DNA from: JAADHY01 sp964428935
GTDB taxonomy: Bacteria; Planctomycetota; Planctomycetia; Planctomycetales; Planctomycetaceae
Assembly: GCA_964428935.1 (NCBI GenBank)
Contig: CAYSAG010000136.1
Location: forward strand, 1 to 12,998
Length of the DNA: 12,998 nucleotides
Direction: 5' to 3'
Shown piece after piece: positions 1 to 7,587 of this stretch. Made by a program: the position numbers and the translations under genes. The notes under the pieces are model-generated. The model searched no databases and was not told the DNA's origin. It worked only from the letters and a program-made list of their open reading frames with translations. Positions within the stretch are counted from its first letter, which is position 1; each line of letters opens with the position of its first letter.

Positions 1-2105
1 ATGGCTTTAATGCAACGGTACGCTGCCGAAAGCTCAATTCCGCCGACCCGGTTGAGAATCTGCATGACCTGTTCCTGGTAGACCATCACCCCGTAGGTCT
101 CGGCCAGAATCTCGTCCACAATCGGGTGGACCTTGGGAACAGGCTGCCGGCCGTGTTTGACGTCGACGTAAGTGCTGACCATGCCGCCTTCGAGGGGGCC
201 AGGACGGTAAAGGGCGGATGTGGCAATGATGTCTCGGAAGCTGTCGGGCTTCATGGCCCGCAGCAAGCGCTGCATGCCCTCGCTTTCAAGCTGGAAGATG
301 CCTTTGGTTTCGCCTCGCTGCAGCAGCTCAAACGTCTTCGCGTCGTCCAAGGGAAGCTTGGTCGGGTCGATCTCGACACCGCGGTGCCGCCGGACGTTTT
401 TGATGGCCTTGTCGAGAATCGTCAGGTTGCGCAGCCCAAGGAAGTCCATTTTCAGCAGGCCGGCCTTCTCGACGTGAGGTCCGTCCCACTGAGTGACCAA
501 GTCGGACTTGCCCCCAATGGTCTGCAAGGGCACGTACTCCCAAAGCGGTCGGTCGGCAATGACTACGCCCGCGGCGTGAGTGCCAGCCGTCCGTGCCAGT
601 CCCTCCAAGCGCATGGCCATCTCCAGCAGCTCGCGGGCCTCGGCGTCCGTCTCGTACAGCTCCTTCAGCTCCGGAGTCTGCTCAATGGCGTCCTTCAGCC
701 TGATGTTCAGCGTGTCCGGGACGAGCTTGGCAATTTGGTCGATTCGCGACAGTGGAACTCCCAGAGCGCGTCCCACGTCGCGAATGGCCGCCCGCGCTTT
801 CAGCTTGCCGAAGGTCCCAATCTGCGCGACGTTCTGCTCGCCGTACTTCCGTTTCGTGTACTCGATGACCGCCTGCCGGTTGTCTCGACAAAAGTCGATG
901 TCAATGTCCGGCGGCTCCGACCGGTTCGGGTCCAAGAACCGCTCGAACAGCAATCCGTACTCAATCGGGCAGACCTTGCTCAGCCCGAGCAAATAGGCCA
1001 CCAACGAGCCGCACGCGGAGCCGCGTGCTTGGCACGGAATCCCGTGCTCCTCGGCGAACCGCACGAAGTCCCAGACAATCAGGAAGTAGCTGGAGTAGCC
1101 CATTCGGTCAATGACGCTGAGCTCGTAGTCCAGACGTTGGCGGATTTCGTCGGTGATGCGGTCGCCGTAGCGCACGGGGAGCCGCTCTTCGCAGAGTTCG
1201 CGCAAGTACTGCGTGTCGGTCTTGCCCTCCGGCGGCGTAAAGACCGGAAAGTGGCGCTTCGTCAAATCCAGCTCAATCTCCACCCGGTCGGCCAGTTCTT
1301 GCGTGCGTTCGACGGCGTCCGGGCAGTCGCTGAAAGCTTCGTACATTTCCTCCGGCGTCTTGACGTACAACTGGTCCGTCTCCATGCGAAGCCGTTTCGT
1401 GTCGGACCGCGTGGCGTGCGTGCTGACACAAAGCAGGACATCGTGAGCCGACGCGTCTTCTCGGTTCAGGTAATGGGCGTCGTTTGTCGCGACCACGGGC
1501 AGGCCTAGTCGACGAGCCAAGTCCAGGGTCCGCTCTTTGCAAATCTTTTGCGACTCAAATCCGGCGTCCTGCACCTCCAAGAAAAACCGGTCGCCGAACA
1601 CTGTTAAGTACCACTGAATTAGCTTTTCGGCTTCAGCGAGGCGGTCCTGCGCCAAAAGCGTCGACAGCTCGCTGGAGGGACATCCCGAGAGGCAAATCAA
1701 ACCCTCGCTGAATTGCTCTAATAGCTGCTTGTCGATTCGCGGTTTGTAGTAATAGCCCTCGGTGTACGCCAGGGTCGAAAGACGAATCAGGTTTTGAAAC
1801 CCCTGGCGGTTCATGGCCAGCAGCGTCAAGTGGTACGCGGCGTCTTTCATGCGAACGGGAGTTCGGTCGCGGCGGTCTCCTGGGGCAACGTAAGCCTCGT
1901 AACCAATAATCGGGTTCAGGTCGGCTTCGCGGCAGGCGCTGTAAAACTCCAATGCGCCGTAAAGATTGGCGTGGTCCGTAATGGCAATGGCGTTCATGCC
2001 GCAACTTTTGACCTTTTGGACCAGGTCGCTAATCCGGTTCGCTCCGTCCAAAAGGCTGTACTCCGTGTGGCAGTGCAGGTGCACGAAAGGTTTTGTCTGA
2101 GTCAT
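1..2105 (-). CDS. dnaE: DNA polymerase III subunit alpha (DnaE1 type), 3'-truncated by the window edge
   Basis: This is the replicative polymerase subunit that elongates DNA inside the pol III holoenzyme. The frame is open without a stop for 701 codons, about 60% of the usual ~1160-residue family length; the C-terminal part lies left of the window. Residues 1-~275 form the PHP domain: HLHCHTEYSLLDG at 9-21, ITDH ending at H45, GYE at E70, NDAHY with D209 and H211. The catalytic palm follows, with PDIDIDF giving aspartates 400 and 402 and MDFLGL giving D554; these match E. coli D401, D403 and D555. The visible end, motif MVYQEQVMQILNRVGG, is the typical finger region. The start is ATG at 2105, with AGGGA (2113-2117) seven bases upstream. 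The HLHCHTEYSLLDGAN opening favours DnaE1 over the mutagenic DnaE2/ImuC. It is transcribed away from the peptidase gene. No intein or frameshift is seen in this portion. Confidence 0.97.
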   Translation of the reverse strand, partial: MTQTKPFVHLHCHTEYSLLDGANRISDLVQKVKSCGMNAIAITDHANLYGALEFYSACREADLNPIIGYEAYVAPGDRRDRTPVRMKDAAYHLTLLAMNRQGFQNLIRLSTLAYTEGYYYKPRIDKQLLEQFSEGLICLSGCPSSELSTLLAQDRLAEAEKLIQWYLTVFGDRFFLEVQDAGFESQKICKERTLDLARRLGLPVVATNDAHYLNREDASAHDVLLCVSTHATRSDTKRLRMETDQLYVKTPEEMYEAFSDCPDAVERTQELADRVEIELDLTKRHFPVFTPPEGKTDTQYLRELCEERLPVRYGDRITDEIRQRLDYELSVIDRMGYSSYFLIVWDFVRFAEEHGIPCQARGSACGSLVAYLLGLSKVCPIEYGLLFERFLDPNRSEPPDIDIDFCRDNRQAVIEYTKRKYGEQNVAQIGTFGKLKARAAIRDVGRALGVPLSRIDQIAKLVPDTLNIRLKDAIEQTPELKELYETDAEARELLEMAMRLEGLARTAGTHAAGVVIADRPLWEYVPLQTIGGKSDLVTQWDGPHVEKAGLLKMDFLGLRNLTILDKAIKNVRRHRGVEIDPTKLPLDDAKTFELLQRGETKGIFQLESEGMQRLLRAMKPDSFRDIIATSALYRPGPLEGGMVSTYVDVKHGRQPVPKVHPIVDEILAETYGVMVYQEQVMQILNRVGGIELSAAYRCIKA

Positions 2106-2129
2106 TGTGCCGTCCCTACTTGACAGGCT

Positions 2130-2142
2130 TGACGTTCCGTCA
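2130..2142. promoter_or_regulatory. Small inverted repeat upstream of dnaE
   Basis: TGACG-TTC-CGTCA is a perfect 5-3-5 dyad 25-37 bases upstream of the dnaE start. CTTGAC also occurs twice with a 9-base period at 2119-2124 and 2128-2133. It could be an operator or simply a short stem in the leader. No known regulator site is recognised. Confidence 0.25.
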
Positions 2143-2233
2143 TTTGAGCCGCGTGTGCCGTTTGTTCGGAGCGGTCTGAACGGCGGCCGCTCGCCGTTCC
2201 GGGCACGTCGGCCAGTCGTCGTGCCGGAGGGGC

Positions 2234-2262
2234 TATCTTAGCTGCGCGGTGCCTGGGAGCAA
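2234..2262 (-). promoter_or_regulatory. Candidate sigma-70-like promoter for dnaE
   Basis: Read on the minus strand, TTGCTC (2262-2257) lies 17 bases from TAAGAT (2239-2234). Each hexamer matches the consensus only partly (TTG of TTGACA; four of six of TATAAT). It would give a leader of roughly 120 nt. The -35 candidate lies in the loop of the stem-loop at 2247-2273. This is a weak call, made mainly because this is the only AT/TA-rich spot in the region. Confidence 0.22.
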
Positions 2263-2273
2263 GGCAGGCACCG
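2247..2273. other. Stem-loop, 9-bp perfect stem
   Basis: CGGTGCCTG at 2247-2255 pairs with CAGGCACCG at 2265-2273 around a 9-base loop. There is no T tract on either side, so it is not a canonical intrinsic terminator. It sits about 200 bases before the peptidase start and about 140 before the dnaE start. Its role is unknown; it could be a leader structure or a protein-binding dyad. Confidence 0.5.
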
Positions 2274-2377
2274 GCCGGGCCGTCGGACGTCGGTCGCAGC
2301 GTGGCGTTTGGTGGTTCGCGACGCCGAGCGGCGGGCGGACCAGTCCGTCGGCGGGCGGTGGTTCGGTCAGTTGCTCG

Positions 2378-2404
2378 CGGTCTGAAGCCGCGTCAGACTG
2401 TTTT
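2378..2404 (+). terminator. Terminator-like hairpin with T tract in the peptidase leader
   Basis: CGGTCTGA (2378-2385) pairs with TCAGACTG (2393-2400), giving eight pairs with one G-T wobble around a 7-base loop, followed directly by TTTT (2401-2404). This is the layout of an intrinsic terminator read rightward. No rightward gene lies upstream in the window, so it would act on leader RNA of the peptidase gene (attenuation) or stop spurious transcription. The T tract is short, so efficiency is uncertain. Confidence 0.4.
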
Positions 2405-2425
2405 GGGCCCGCGCTGGTGGAGCTG

Positions 2426-2443
2426 CCGCACTGAGGAGTGCGG
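2426..2443 (+). other. Stem-loop just upstream of the peptidase start
   Basis: CCGCACT (2426-2432) and AGTGCGG (2437-2443) form a perfect 7-bp stem with loop GAGG, ending 33 bases before the chosen ATG. It follows the terminator-like hairpin by 21 bases. The alternative GTG start at 2438 lies inside its right arm, which argues against that start. Confidence 0.5.
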
Positions 2444-2461
2444 AACCCCGGAACGCTCAAC

Positions 2462-2468
2462 AGGGAGA
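2462..2468 (+). promoter_or_regulatory. Ribosome binding site of the M1 peptidase
   Basis: AGGGAGA lies eight bases before ATG 2477 and decides this start over the upstream in-frame GTG at 2438. Confidence 0.6.
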
Positions 2469-2476
2469 CAGACAGC

Positions 2477-5050
2477 ATGGTGAAACGACGACGAGCGTTG
2501 CAACTGGGTGTCCTGGCGAGTCTTTTCTTGTGGGCGGTGGTGGTGGAGGCACAGACGGAGCGGCGGCGAGGGCCGTTCACTCACGAGCCCCGCTCCGTCC
2601 GGAGCCGGGACTTCGACCAGCGGCACGTGCGGCTGGAGCTCCGGTTGACGGACCGCTCCGAGGTGGTCGAAGGCCGGGCCGTCCACCGCGTCGTCCCGTT
2701 CAAGACGCTGCGGCGGCTGCAGTTCGACGCCTGCGACATGAAAATCCTCGGCGTCGCCCGCTTGACCTCCGACGGCTCGGTGCCGTTGCGTTTCGAGCAC
2801 CGCGGGGGCGTGCTGACGGTCCAGCTGGACCGGCCGTGTCCGGCTGGACAAGAGCTGACTCTGTCGATTGACTACCGGGTTGCCAACCCACGCAGCGGCT
2901 TTCACTTCGTTGTGCGGGGAACGGGCTCGGAGCGACGCGTCGTGCAAGTTTGGACGCAGAGCGAGCCGGAGTACGCTCGGTACTGGTTTCCGTGCTTCGA
3001 CCACCCCTCCGACCGGCTGACCAGCGAAACGGTGGTGACGGCCCCGTCGACGTGGGTCGTGGTGTCGAACGGACGCCTCGTCTCAAGCCGCCTCAACGCC
3101 GACGGCACGAAAACCTGGCACTGGGCCTTGGACCAGACACACGTGACGTACCTCATGTCAGTGGTGGCTGGTCGGTTCGAGCAGTACCGGCAGCAGTGGG
3201 AGGGAATCCCCGTCGTGGCGTACGTGCCGCCGGACCGAATGGCGGACGCTCCTCGGTCCTTCGCCAAGACGCCGCAAATGATTGGTTTCTTTTCGGAGCG
3301 AACCGGCTACCGGTTTCCCTGGCCGAAGTACGCTCAGGTGTGCGTGGAAGAGTACATGTGGGGAGGCATGGAGCACACCTCGGCCACGACGCTCAACGCG
3401 AACACGCTCCACGACGAGCAGGCCCATTTGGACGTGTCCAGCGACGGCCTGGTGGCTCACGAGTTGGCTCACCAGTGGTTCGGCGACCTGCTCACGTGCA
3501 AGGACTGGGGCGAGCTGTGGCTCAACGAAAGCTTTGCCACTTACTTCGCCAGTTTGTGGACGGAGCACGACCGGGGCTGGGAGGAAGCGACGTGGGTCCG
3601 ACGCGAACACGCTCAGTCGTACTTCAACGAAGACGCCAAGCGCTACCGTCGCCCGATTGTGACCTACCGGTACGACACACCGGGGCGAATGTTTGACCGG
3701 CATTGTTACCCCAAGGGGGCTCGCGTGCTGCACATGCTCCGTTTCGTCCTGGGCGACGACCTTTTCTGGAAAGCCATTCGGCACTACGTGCGCCAGTACG
3801 CCTTTCATTCGGTCGAGACGGCGCAGTTTCGCATTGCCATTGAAGAAGCAACGGGACAAGGGCTGAATTGGTTTTTCGACGAATGGTTGTACCACGGCGG
3901 TCACCCGGAACTGGACGTGACCTGGGACTGGGACGACGAGACGAAAACCGTTTCGGTCACGGTCCGGCAAACTCAGACGGTCGACTCGCTGACGCCGCTT
4001 TTCCGAATGCCGGTTGAAATTGAGCTGGCCACGTTGGAGGCGGTTCAGTTGGAGCGGGTCGAGTTTCGGCGCCGCGAGCACACGTACCACTTCAAGCTGC
4101 CGCAGAAGCCGGTGCGTGTGTGTTTTGACCCCAACGACTGGCTCCTGGCGAAAGTGGTCGAACACAAGAGCAAAGAGGAGTGGCTGAACCAACTGGCGGA
4201 GGACCGGCACGTGACGTGTCGGGCTCGAGCCGTGAAGGCGTTGGCCGAGTTCAAGTCCGACCGCGACGTGGCGACCGCTCTTGCGAAAGCGGCCCGGCAC
4301 GACGCGTTTTGGGGCGTTCGGCAAGAAGCCGCCACGGTGCTGGGGCGGTTTCGCGGCCAAGCGGTCTTGGAGACCCTGGTGGAGGCCGCACGGCAGGACC
4401 CGAAGTCGAGCGTTCGGCGGGCGGCCATTCGGTCGTTGAAGCGGTTTCCACAAAAGGCGGTTCGGTCTGTTCTGTTGCAGGTCGTTCGGTCCGACCCGTC
4501 GTACTTTGTCGTCGCCGACGCTCTGCGCACGCTGGCGGCGGTCGACCCGGCTGGTTGCGTGCCGGTGTTGAAGGAGGCCATGAGTCGTCCGAGCCACCAG
4601 GGTGTCGTCCTGCGAGCAGCCTGTGACGGGCTGGCCGAGGTGGGCGAAACGAGCGTCGTGCCGGAGCTGCGGAGGAAACTGTCCTCGGACAAGACGCCGT
4701 GGTTCGAGCGGGTGGCCGTGCTGCGAGCCTTGGCCAAACTGGCTGGCGACGACCCCGAGGTGGTGTCGGCGCTGGTGCACGAGCTGGACAACCCCTACCG
4801 CGAGGTTCGCTCCGCCGCCTGCCAGGCTCTGGCCGAAACGGGCAGCGCCGACGCGCTGGCCGCTCTGCGAGCCCGGCTGAACCGCGAAACCAGCATTCGG
4901 GTGGTCGAAGACCTGGAGGAGGCCATTGAGAAACTGGAGGCGTCGCAAACCGACCTGGCTCGGCTGCGCCGCCGCGTGGACCGACTGGAGCGGGAGAACA
5001 AACTGCTGCAGCAACGACTGAAGAAACTAACGCCGCCGAGCAAACCGTAG
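2477..5050 (+). CDS. Exported M1-family metallo-aminopeptidase with HEAT-repeat and coiled-coil C-terminus
   Basis: A zinc aminopeptidase predicted to remove N-terminal residues from peptides outside the cytoplasm. From ATG 2477 it has 857 residues. Residues 1-25 are a signal peptide (MVKRRR, hydrophobic core, VEA before Q26). A beta-rich N-terminal domain follows. The substrate-anchoring motif reads GGMEH (296-300) rather than the usual GAMEN. The zinc site is complete: HELAH at 328-332 and E351 in NES, with the 18-residue M1 spacing. A catalytic-type tyrosine is Y411 in YPKG. From about residue 575 to 805 there are repeated helical pairs of the HEAT type (for example VRQEAATVLGRF, VRRAAIRSLKRF, VRSAACQALAE), then a charged leucine-zipper-like coiled coil (~812-851). 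It is alone on its strand with its own leader. HEAT repeats suggest binding to a partner or long peptides (inference). Confidence 0.93.
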   Translation: MVKRRRALQLGVLASLFLWAVVVEAQTERRRGPFTHEPRSVRSRDFDQRHVRLELRLTDRSEVVEGRAVHRVVPFKTLRRLQFDACDMKILGVARLTSDGSVPLRFEHRGGVLTVQLDRPCPAGQELTLSIDYRVANPRSGFHFVVRGTGSERRVVQVWTQSEPEYARYWFPCFDHPSDRLTSETVVTAPSTWVVVSNGRLVSSRLNADGTKTWHWALDQTHVTYLMSVVAGRFEQYRQQWEGIPVVAYVPPDRMADAPRSFAKTPQMIGFFSERTGYRFPWPKYAQVCVEEYMWGGMEHTSATTLNANTLHDEQAHLDVSSDGLVAHELAHQWFGDLLTCKDWGELWLNESFATYFASLWTEHDRGWEEATWVRREHAQSYFNEDAKRYRRPIVTYRYDTPGRMFDRHCYPKGARVLHMLRFVLGDDLFWKAIRHYVRQYAFHSVETAQFRIAIEEATGQGLNWFFDEWLYHGGHPELDVTWDWDDETKTVSVTVRQTQTVDSLTPLFRMPVEIELATLEAVQLERVEFRRREHTYHFKLPQKPVRVCFDPNDWLLAKVVEHKSKEEWLNQLAEDRHVTCRARAVKALAEFKSDRDVATALAKAARHDAFWGVRQEAATVLGRFRGQAVLETLVEAARQDPKSSVRRAAIRSLKRFPQKAVRSVLLQVVRSDPSYFVVADALRTLAAVDPAGCVPVLKEAMSRPSHQGVVLRAACDGLAEVGETSVVPELRRKLSSDKTPWFERVAVLRALAKLAGDDPEVVSALVHELDNPYREVRSAACQALAETGSADALAALRARLNRETSIRVVEDLEEAIEKLEASQTDLARLRRRVDRLERENKLLQQRLKKLTPPSKP

Positions 5051-5055
5051 GCATT

Positions 5056-5075
5056 CGTCTCGGTTCAACGAGGCG
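5056..5075. terminator. Stem-loop between convergent genes
   Basis: CGTCTCG (5056-5062) pairs with CGAGGCG (5069-5075), seven pairs with one T-G wobble and loop GTTCAA. It fills most of the 28-bp gap between two convergent stop codons, a position suited to a two-way terminator. Neither side has a T tract, so a canonical intrinsic mechanism is doubtful. Confidence 0.4.
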
Positions 5076-5078
5076 CAC

Positions 5079-7220
5079 TCAGTGGTCCGGCCAGGGCGTT
5101 GCCGAACCCAGTGTGGTTCCCGGCGCCGCTGGAGCGGAGGTTTGCGGCTGGCTGTTCGGAGTGAACTTGCGTTGCGGGACCGCTTGGTCGAGAAACGGCC
5201 AAGCGTCGGCGGGTCGGGCCGTCTGTGACTGGGCGGCGTCGGAAGGAAACTGCGAGGCGGCAGCCTGCGGCTGCGTCGACGGAGCGCCGGCGCTGTTCGT
5301 GTTGTCGGAGAGCGTCCCCACCGGGGGTGGCTCGTGTTGCGGTGGAACTTCGCTTGGAGCGGCCGAGTCCACTCGCGTTTCCACCTGTGCTCCTCGGTTC
5401 GACAGCAGCCGGCTCATTCTTCCGGCCAGCTCCAGACGCATGGCCTGCTTGAGAAAGACGCGTTTGTCCGGCGAGGTGCCGGCAATCAGTTGAACGTCGT
5501 CGACGCGGTAGCCTTGGTCCGTCTTTTCCAGGAACACGACGGCTCCCCACCGGTCGTCGCCCAAGTACGCTCGCACCTGGTCCTGGTCGAACTCCACGCG
5601 AGTCAACGGAGCTTCGAGGTGGCTGGCCACGGGCCAACCGATTGACGGGACGGCGTTCGTCTGCAGCCAGACCAGTCGGTTCAGGTTTCGCGACGACCAC
5701 TGTTGCAGCAGGTCCAGGTCGTTTTGGACGAAGCCTTGTGCGAAGTAGCGAATGGGCAGGAGCAGTTCGAGCGTCGTTTTGAGGGACGTCGGACGTGAGA
5801 AGACGGGCAGCACGACGTCGTCGACCAGCACGCGTCCCCGGTCGTCCAGCAGACGGTAAGTCAGCGCTCGCGAGCCCTGAATGACAGTGATTTCGGTCAC
5901 CGGTCCCTGGAAGACGGTGCTCAGCACTTTGGGCGGGACGTTTTCGATTTCCGGCAACGGAATTTCGCGGAACGTTTCCGGGTCCAGCCGTTTCCAGACG
6001 CGGTCGTTGAAGTCGGCCGTGGAGGTCAGTTGCAGGCTTTTCAGGTCTCGGCCGACCAGTGCTTCGGCGAACAAGTGGAAGACCGCGTGCGCGGTCAGCA
6101 GGGCCGACAGTCGCTTCTCTTGCGTTCCGTCCAGCTCGTAAATGGTCGCGTCTTCCACTCGGTAGGCCGCCTTTTGCGGCTCGGCCTCGGGGTCGGTTGC
6201 CACCAGGCTGAGCGTGACCCGTTGGTCGGGTTGGTCAATGACAAACTCGACGCGGTGGCCGTTCAGAATGGTGCGGAACTGGTCGGCCGACAGGTCCGGG
6301 CCCGGCAGCTCGACCAACGACAGCTCCGCCGGCTGCAAACACTCGCGGAAGAAGGTCTCGGTGGTGAGCTCGGCCAGCGTGGATTTGTCGGACCGTCGGT
6401 AGGCGTCGAGGAACTGCAAGGAGGTGCTGACGATTCGAGCCAGCTCGCGCAGCGAACGAATGGTTTCGCTGTCGCTGGAGCCGCGCAGGGACAGGTCGTC
6501 CAGCTTCCAAGTGCCCTCGGTCTGCACGAAGGTGGCTTCGAGAGGACCCGAGGCGGACTGAATGCGGACGTACGCCCGGGTGTCTTGCATTTCCGCACGA
6601 GGCCGGGTGCGAGTCCGTTCGGTTCCGCGCGTGACCGTCTTGGCCACGCGAGCCAGGAAGTCCGGCGGGAGCCGTTGCAGCAAGTCGGCCAGTTCCGGCG
6701 TGACCACGCTCAGAACCCGCTGACGGTCGCCGTTGCTCCACGCGTCGAAAAACTCTTGGACGCTCAACAGCAAGTCCATTTGCTCGCTGACCGGTTCGGT
6801 GACGGTCATGCCAGGCCGGTGTTGACGCATGAAAATGTCGTCGACGACCCACTTTTTCGTTTTGGGGTCTCGCTGGAGTCGAAACTTCAGTTTGCGTTTG
6901 GTCTCGCCAATTTCGACCACGACGTCTTTCTTGTCCGGCCCGACTTCCTCCACGCTGAGCACGTTCGGTTTGCCTTCCGGCAGGTTGAGCACCTGCAGGG
7001 TGTCAATGGCCTTGGGCGAACGAAGAGCTTTCTGCTCGAACCGCTCGCTGGTGTACTGCCGCAGACTTTCCAGGTCTTGGTTTTCCAGCGCGCGGCTGAA
7101 CAGCTCAATGGTCCGCGTCTCGACAAAGTGCGCACACCCAGCCGCGGACACCGTAGCCGCACACAACAAAACCAACCAGACGCTGCTGGGCCGTCCGTTG
7201 GCGACCAGACGTTGACGCAT
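5079..7220 (-). CDS. Predicted lipoprotein of five tandem NTF2/cystatin-like units, function unknown
   Basis: I do not recognise a named family. From ATG 7220 the protein has 713 residues; AGGGAAGA upstream supports this start over an in-frame one 99 bases earlier. A hydrophobic segment (14-28) ends in AAGC at 26-29, a loose lipobox, so C29 may be lipidated. Residues ~36-607 contain five units of ~110-116 residues. Each starts with a helix holding Phe and, eight residues later, Asp (F41/D49, F157/D165, F270/D278, F384/D392, F493/D501). Each ends in a strand with an acidic pair (DD127-128, 241-242, ED356-357, DD467-468, DD574-575). This helix-then-strands layout resembles small NTF2-like or cystatin-like domains (inference). 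Residues ~610-713 are a disordered Pro/Ser/Gln/Ala-rich tail. It converges with the peptidase gene and diverges from the large exported protein. It may be an envelope scaffold or binding protein. Confidence 0.85.
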   Translation of the reverse strand: MRQRLVANGRPSSVWLVLLCAATVSAAGCAHFVETRTIELFSRALENQDLESLRQYTSERFEQKALRSPKAIDTLQVLNLPEGKPNVLSVEEVGPDKKDVVVEIGETKRKLKFRLQRDPKTKKWVVDDIFMRQHRPGMTVTEPVSEQMDLLLSVQEFFDAWSNGDRQRVLSVVTPELADLLQRLPPDFLARVAKTVTRGTERTRTRPRAEMQDTRAYVRIQSASGPLEATFVQTEGTWKLDDLSLRGSSDSETIRSLRELARIVSTSLQFLDAYRRSDKSTLAELTTETFFRECLQPAELSLVELPGPDLSADQFRTILNGHRVEFVIDQPDQRVTLSLVATDPEAEPQKAAYRVEDATIYELDGTQEKRLSALLTAHAVFHLFAEALVGRDLKSLQLTSTADFNDRVWKRLDPETFREIPLPEIENVPPKVLSTVFQGPVTEITVIQGSRALTYRLLDDRGRVLVDDVVLPVFSRPTSLKTTLELLLPIRYFAQGFVQNDLDLLQQWSSRNLNRLVWLQTNAVPSIGWPVASHLEAPLTRVEFDQDQVRAYLGDDRWGAVVFLEKTDQGYRVDDVQLIAGTSPDKRVFLKQAMRLELAGRMSRLLSNRGAQVETRVDSAAPSEVPPQHEPPPVGTLSDNTNSAGAPSTQPQAAASQFPSDAAQSQTARPADAWPFLDQAVPQRKFTPNSQPQTSAPAAPGTTLGSATPWPDH

Positions 7221-7239
7221 CGTCTTCTTCCCTGAGACG
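7221..7239 (-). promoter_or_regulatory. Shine-Dalgarno in a hairpin loop before the lipoprotein gene
   Basis: On the minus strand CGTCT (7239-7235) can pair with AGACG (7225-7221). The loop CAGGGAAGA carries the ribosome binding site, and the stem ends directly at the ATG. It supports the start at 7220 and could present or hide the site. The stem is only five pairs. Confidence 0.4.
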
Positions 7240-7312
7240 GTGTTGGTTGGAGAGGCCCGCGCGTTGAGGAAAACCCCGCGCGACAGCGGAAGGAGAGAGG
7301 TGTCGGCGTCTT

Positions 7313-7327
7313 GTCGCAAATTTCGAC
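7313..7327. promoter_or_regulatory. Imperfect dyad centred on AAATTT
   Basis: GTCGCAAATTTCGAC pairs at six of seven positions around its centre, about 100 bases upstream of the lipoprotein start. In DNA that almost lacks AT steps this A/T core stands out. It could be an operator or part of the lipoprotein promoter. No known regulator is recognised. Confidence 0.28.
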
Positions 7328-7346
7328 GTGTCCGTCAAGATTGGTC

Positions 7347-7375
7347 TTGGTGCCCCTTCGGACGCCCTTTACAAT
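7347..7375 (+). promoter_or_regulatory. Candidate sigma-70-like promoter for the large exported protein
   Basis: TTGGTG (7347-7352) is followed after exactly 17 bases by TACAAT (7370-7375), which matches five of six -10 consensus positions. Transcription would start near 7382, leaving a leader of about 205 nt before ATG 7588. It is the best promoter match I found in the window. Confidence 0.42.
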
Positions 7376-7587
7376 TCGCCCGCTCGGTCGGCTCGGGCGA
7401 CAAGCAACTCGACCAGCTCTGGCCCTCCTGCAGACACCCGCTTGTCGTTCGCGGTCGACACTCGAAACCGCAGCCGCAGCCGTTTGCCCTTCCTTGCCTT
7501 TCCTGGTCCACGCTTGTTTGTGTTCGCTGGCCGCCAAGCGTGTCTCGTCCGTTTGCCCACCTTTTGGTTTTTCCTTTGTGTTGACCC

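Larger units (their letters stand above)
2106..2476. other. Divergent intergenic region dnaE / M1 peptidase
   Basis: These 371 bp lie between two divergent start codons and hold no convincing gene; the short frames crossing it have no family resemblance. It contains a small inverted repeat near dnaE, a weak dnaE promoter candidate and three stem-loops, listed separately. It has only two AT steps. Confidence 0.8.
7221..7587. other. Divergent intergenic region lipoprotein / large exported protein
   Basis: These 367 bp separate two divergent start codons. They hold the ribosome-site hairpin, an AAATTT-centred dyad and a good rightward promoter candidate, listed separately. The stretch after 7376 is pyrimidine-rich on the plus strand and shows no recognisable gene or RNA. 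Three AT steps occur in the whole region. Confidence 0.75.

Noticed and set aside
126..1508. 460-codon plus-strand frame opposite dnaE
   Set aside because: It mirrors the codons of dnaE, whose minus-strand frame carries all polymerase motifs.
2438..2476. Upstream GTG start for the peptidase
   Set aside because: It lies in the right arm of a hairpin, has no good ribosome site, and would bury the signal peptide behind 13 polar residues; ATG 2477 has AGGGAGA at ideal spacing.
3158..5014. 618-codon open frame antisense to the M1 peptidase
   Set aside because: It lies wholly inside a gene with intact catalytic motifs, and its translation is rich in Arg, Gln and His without any family signature.
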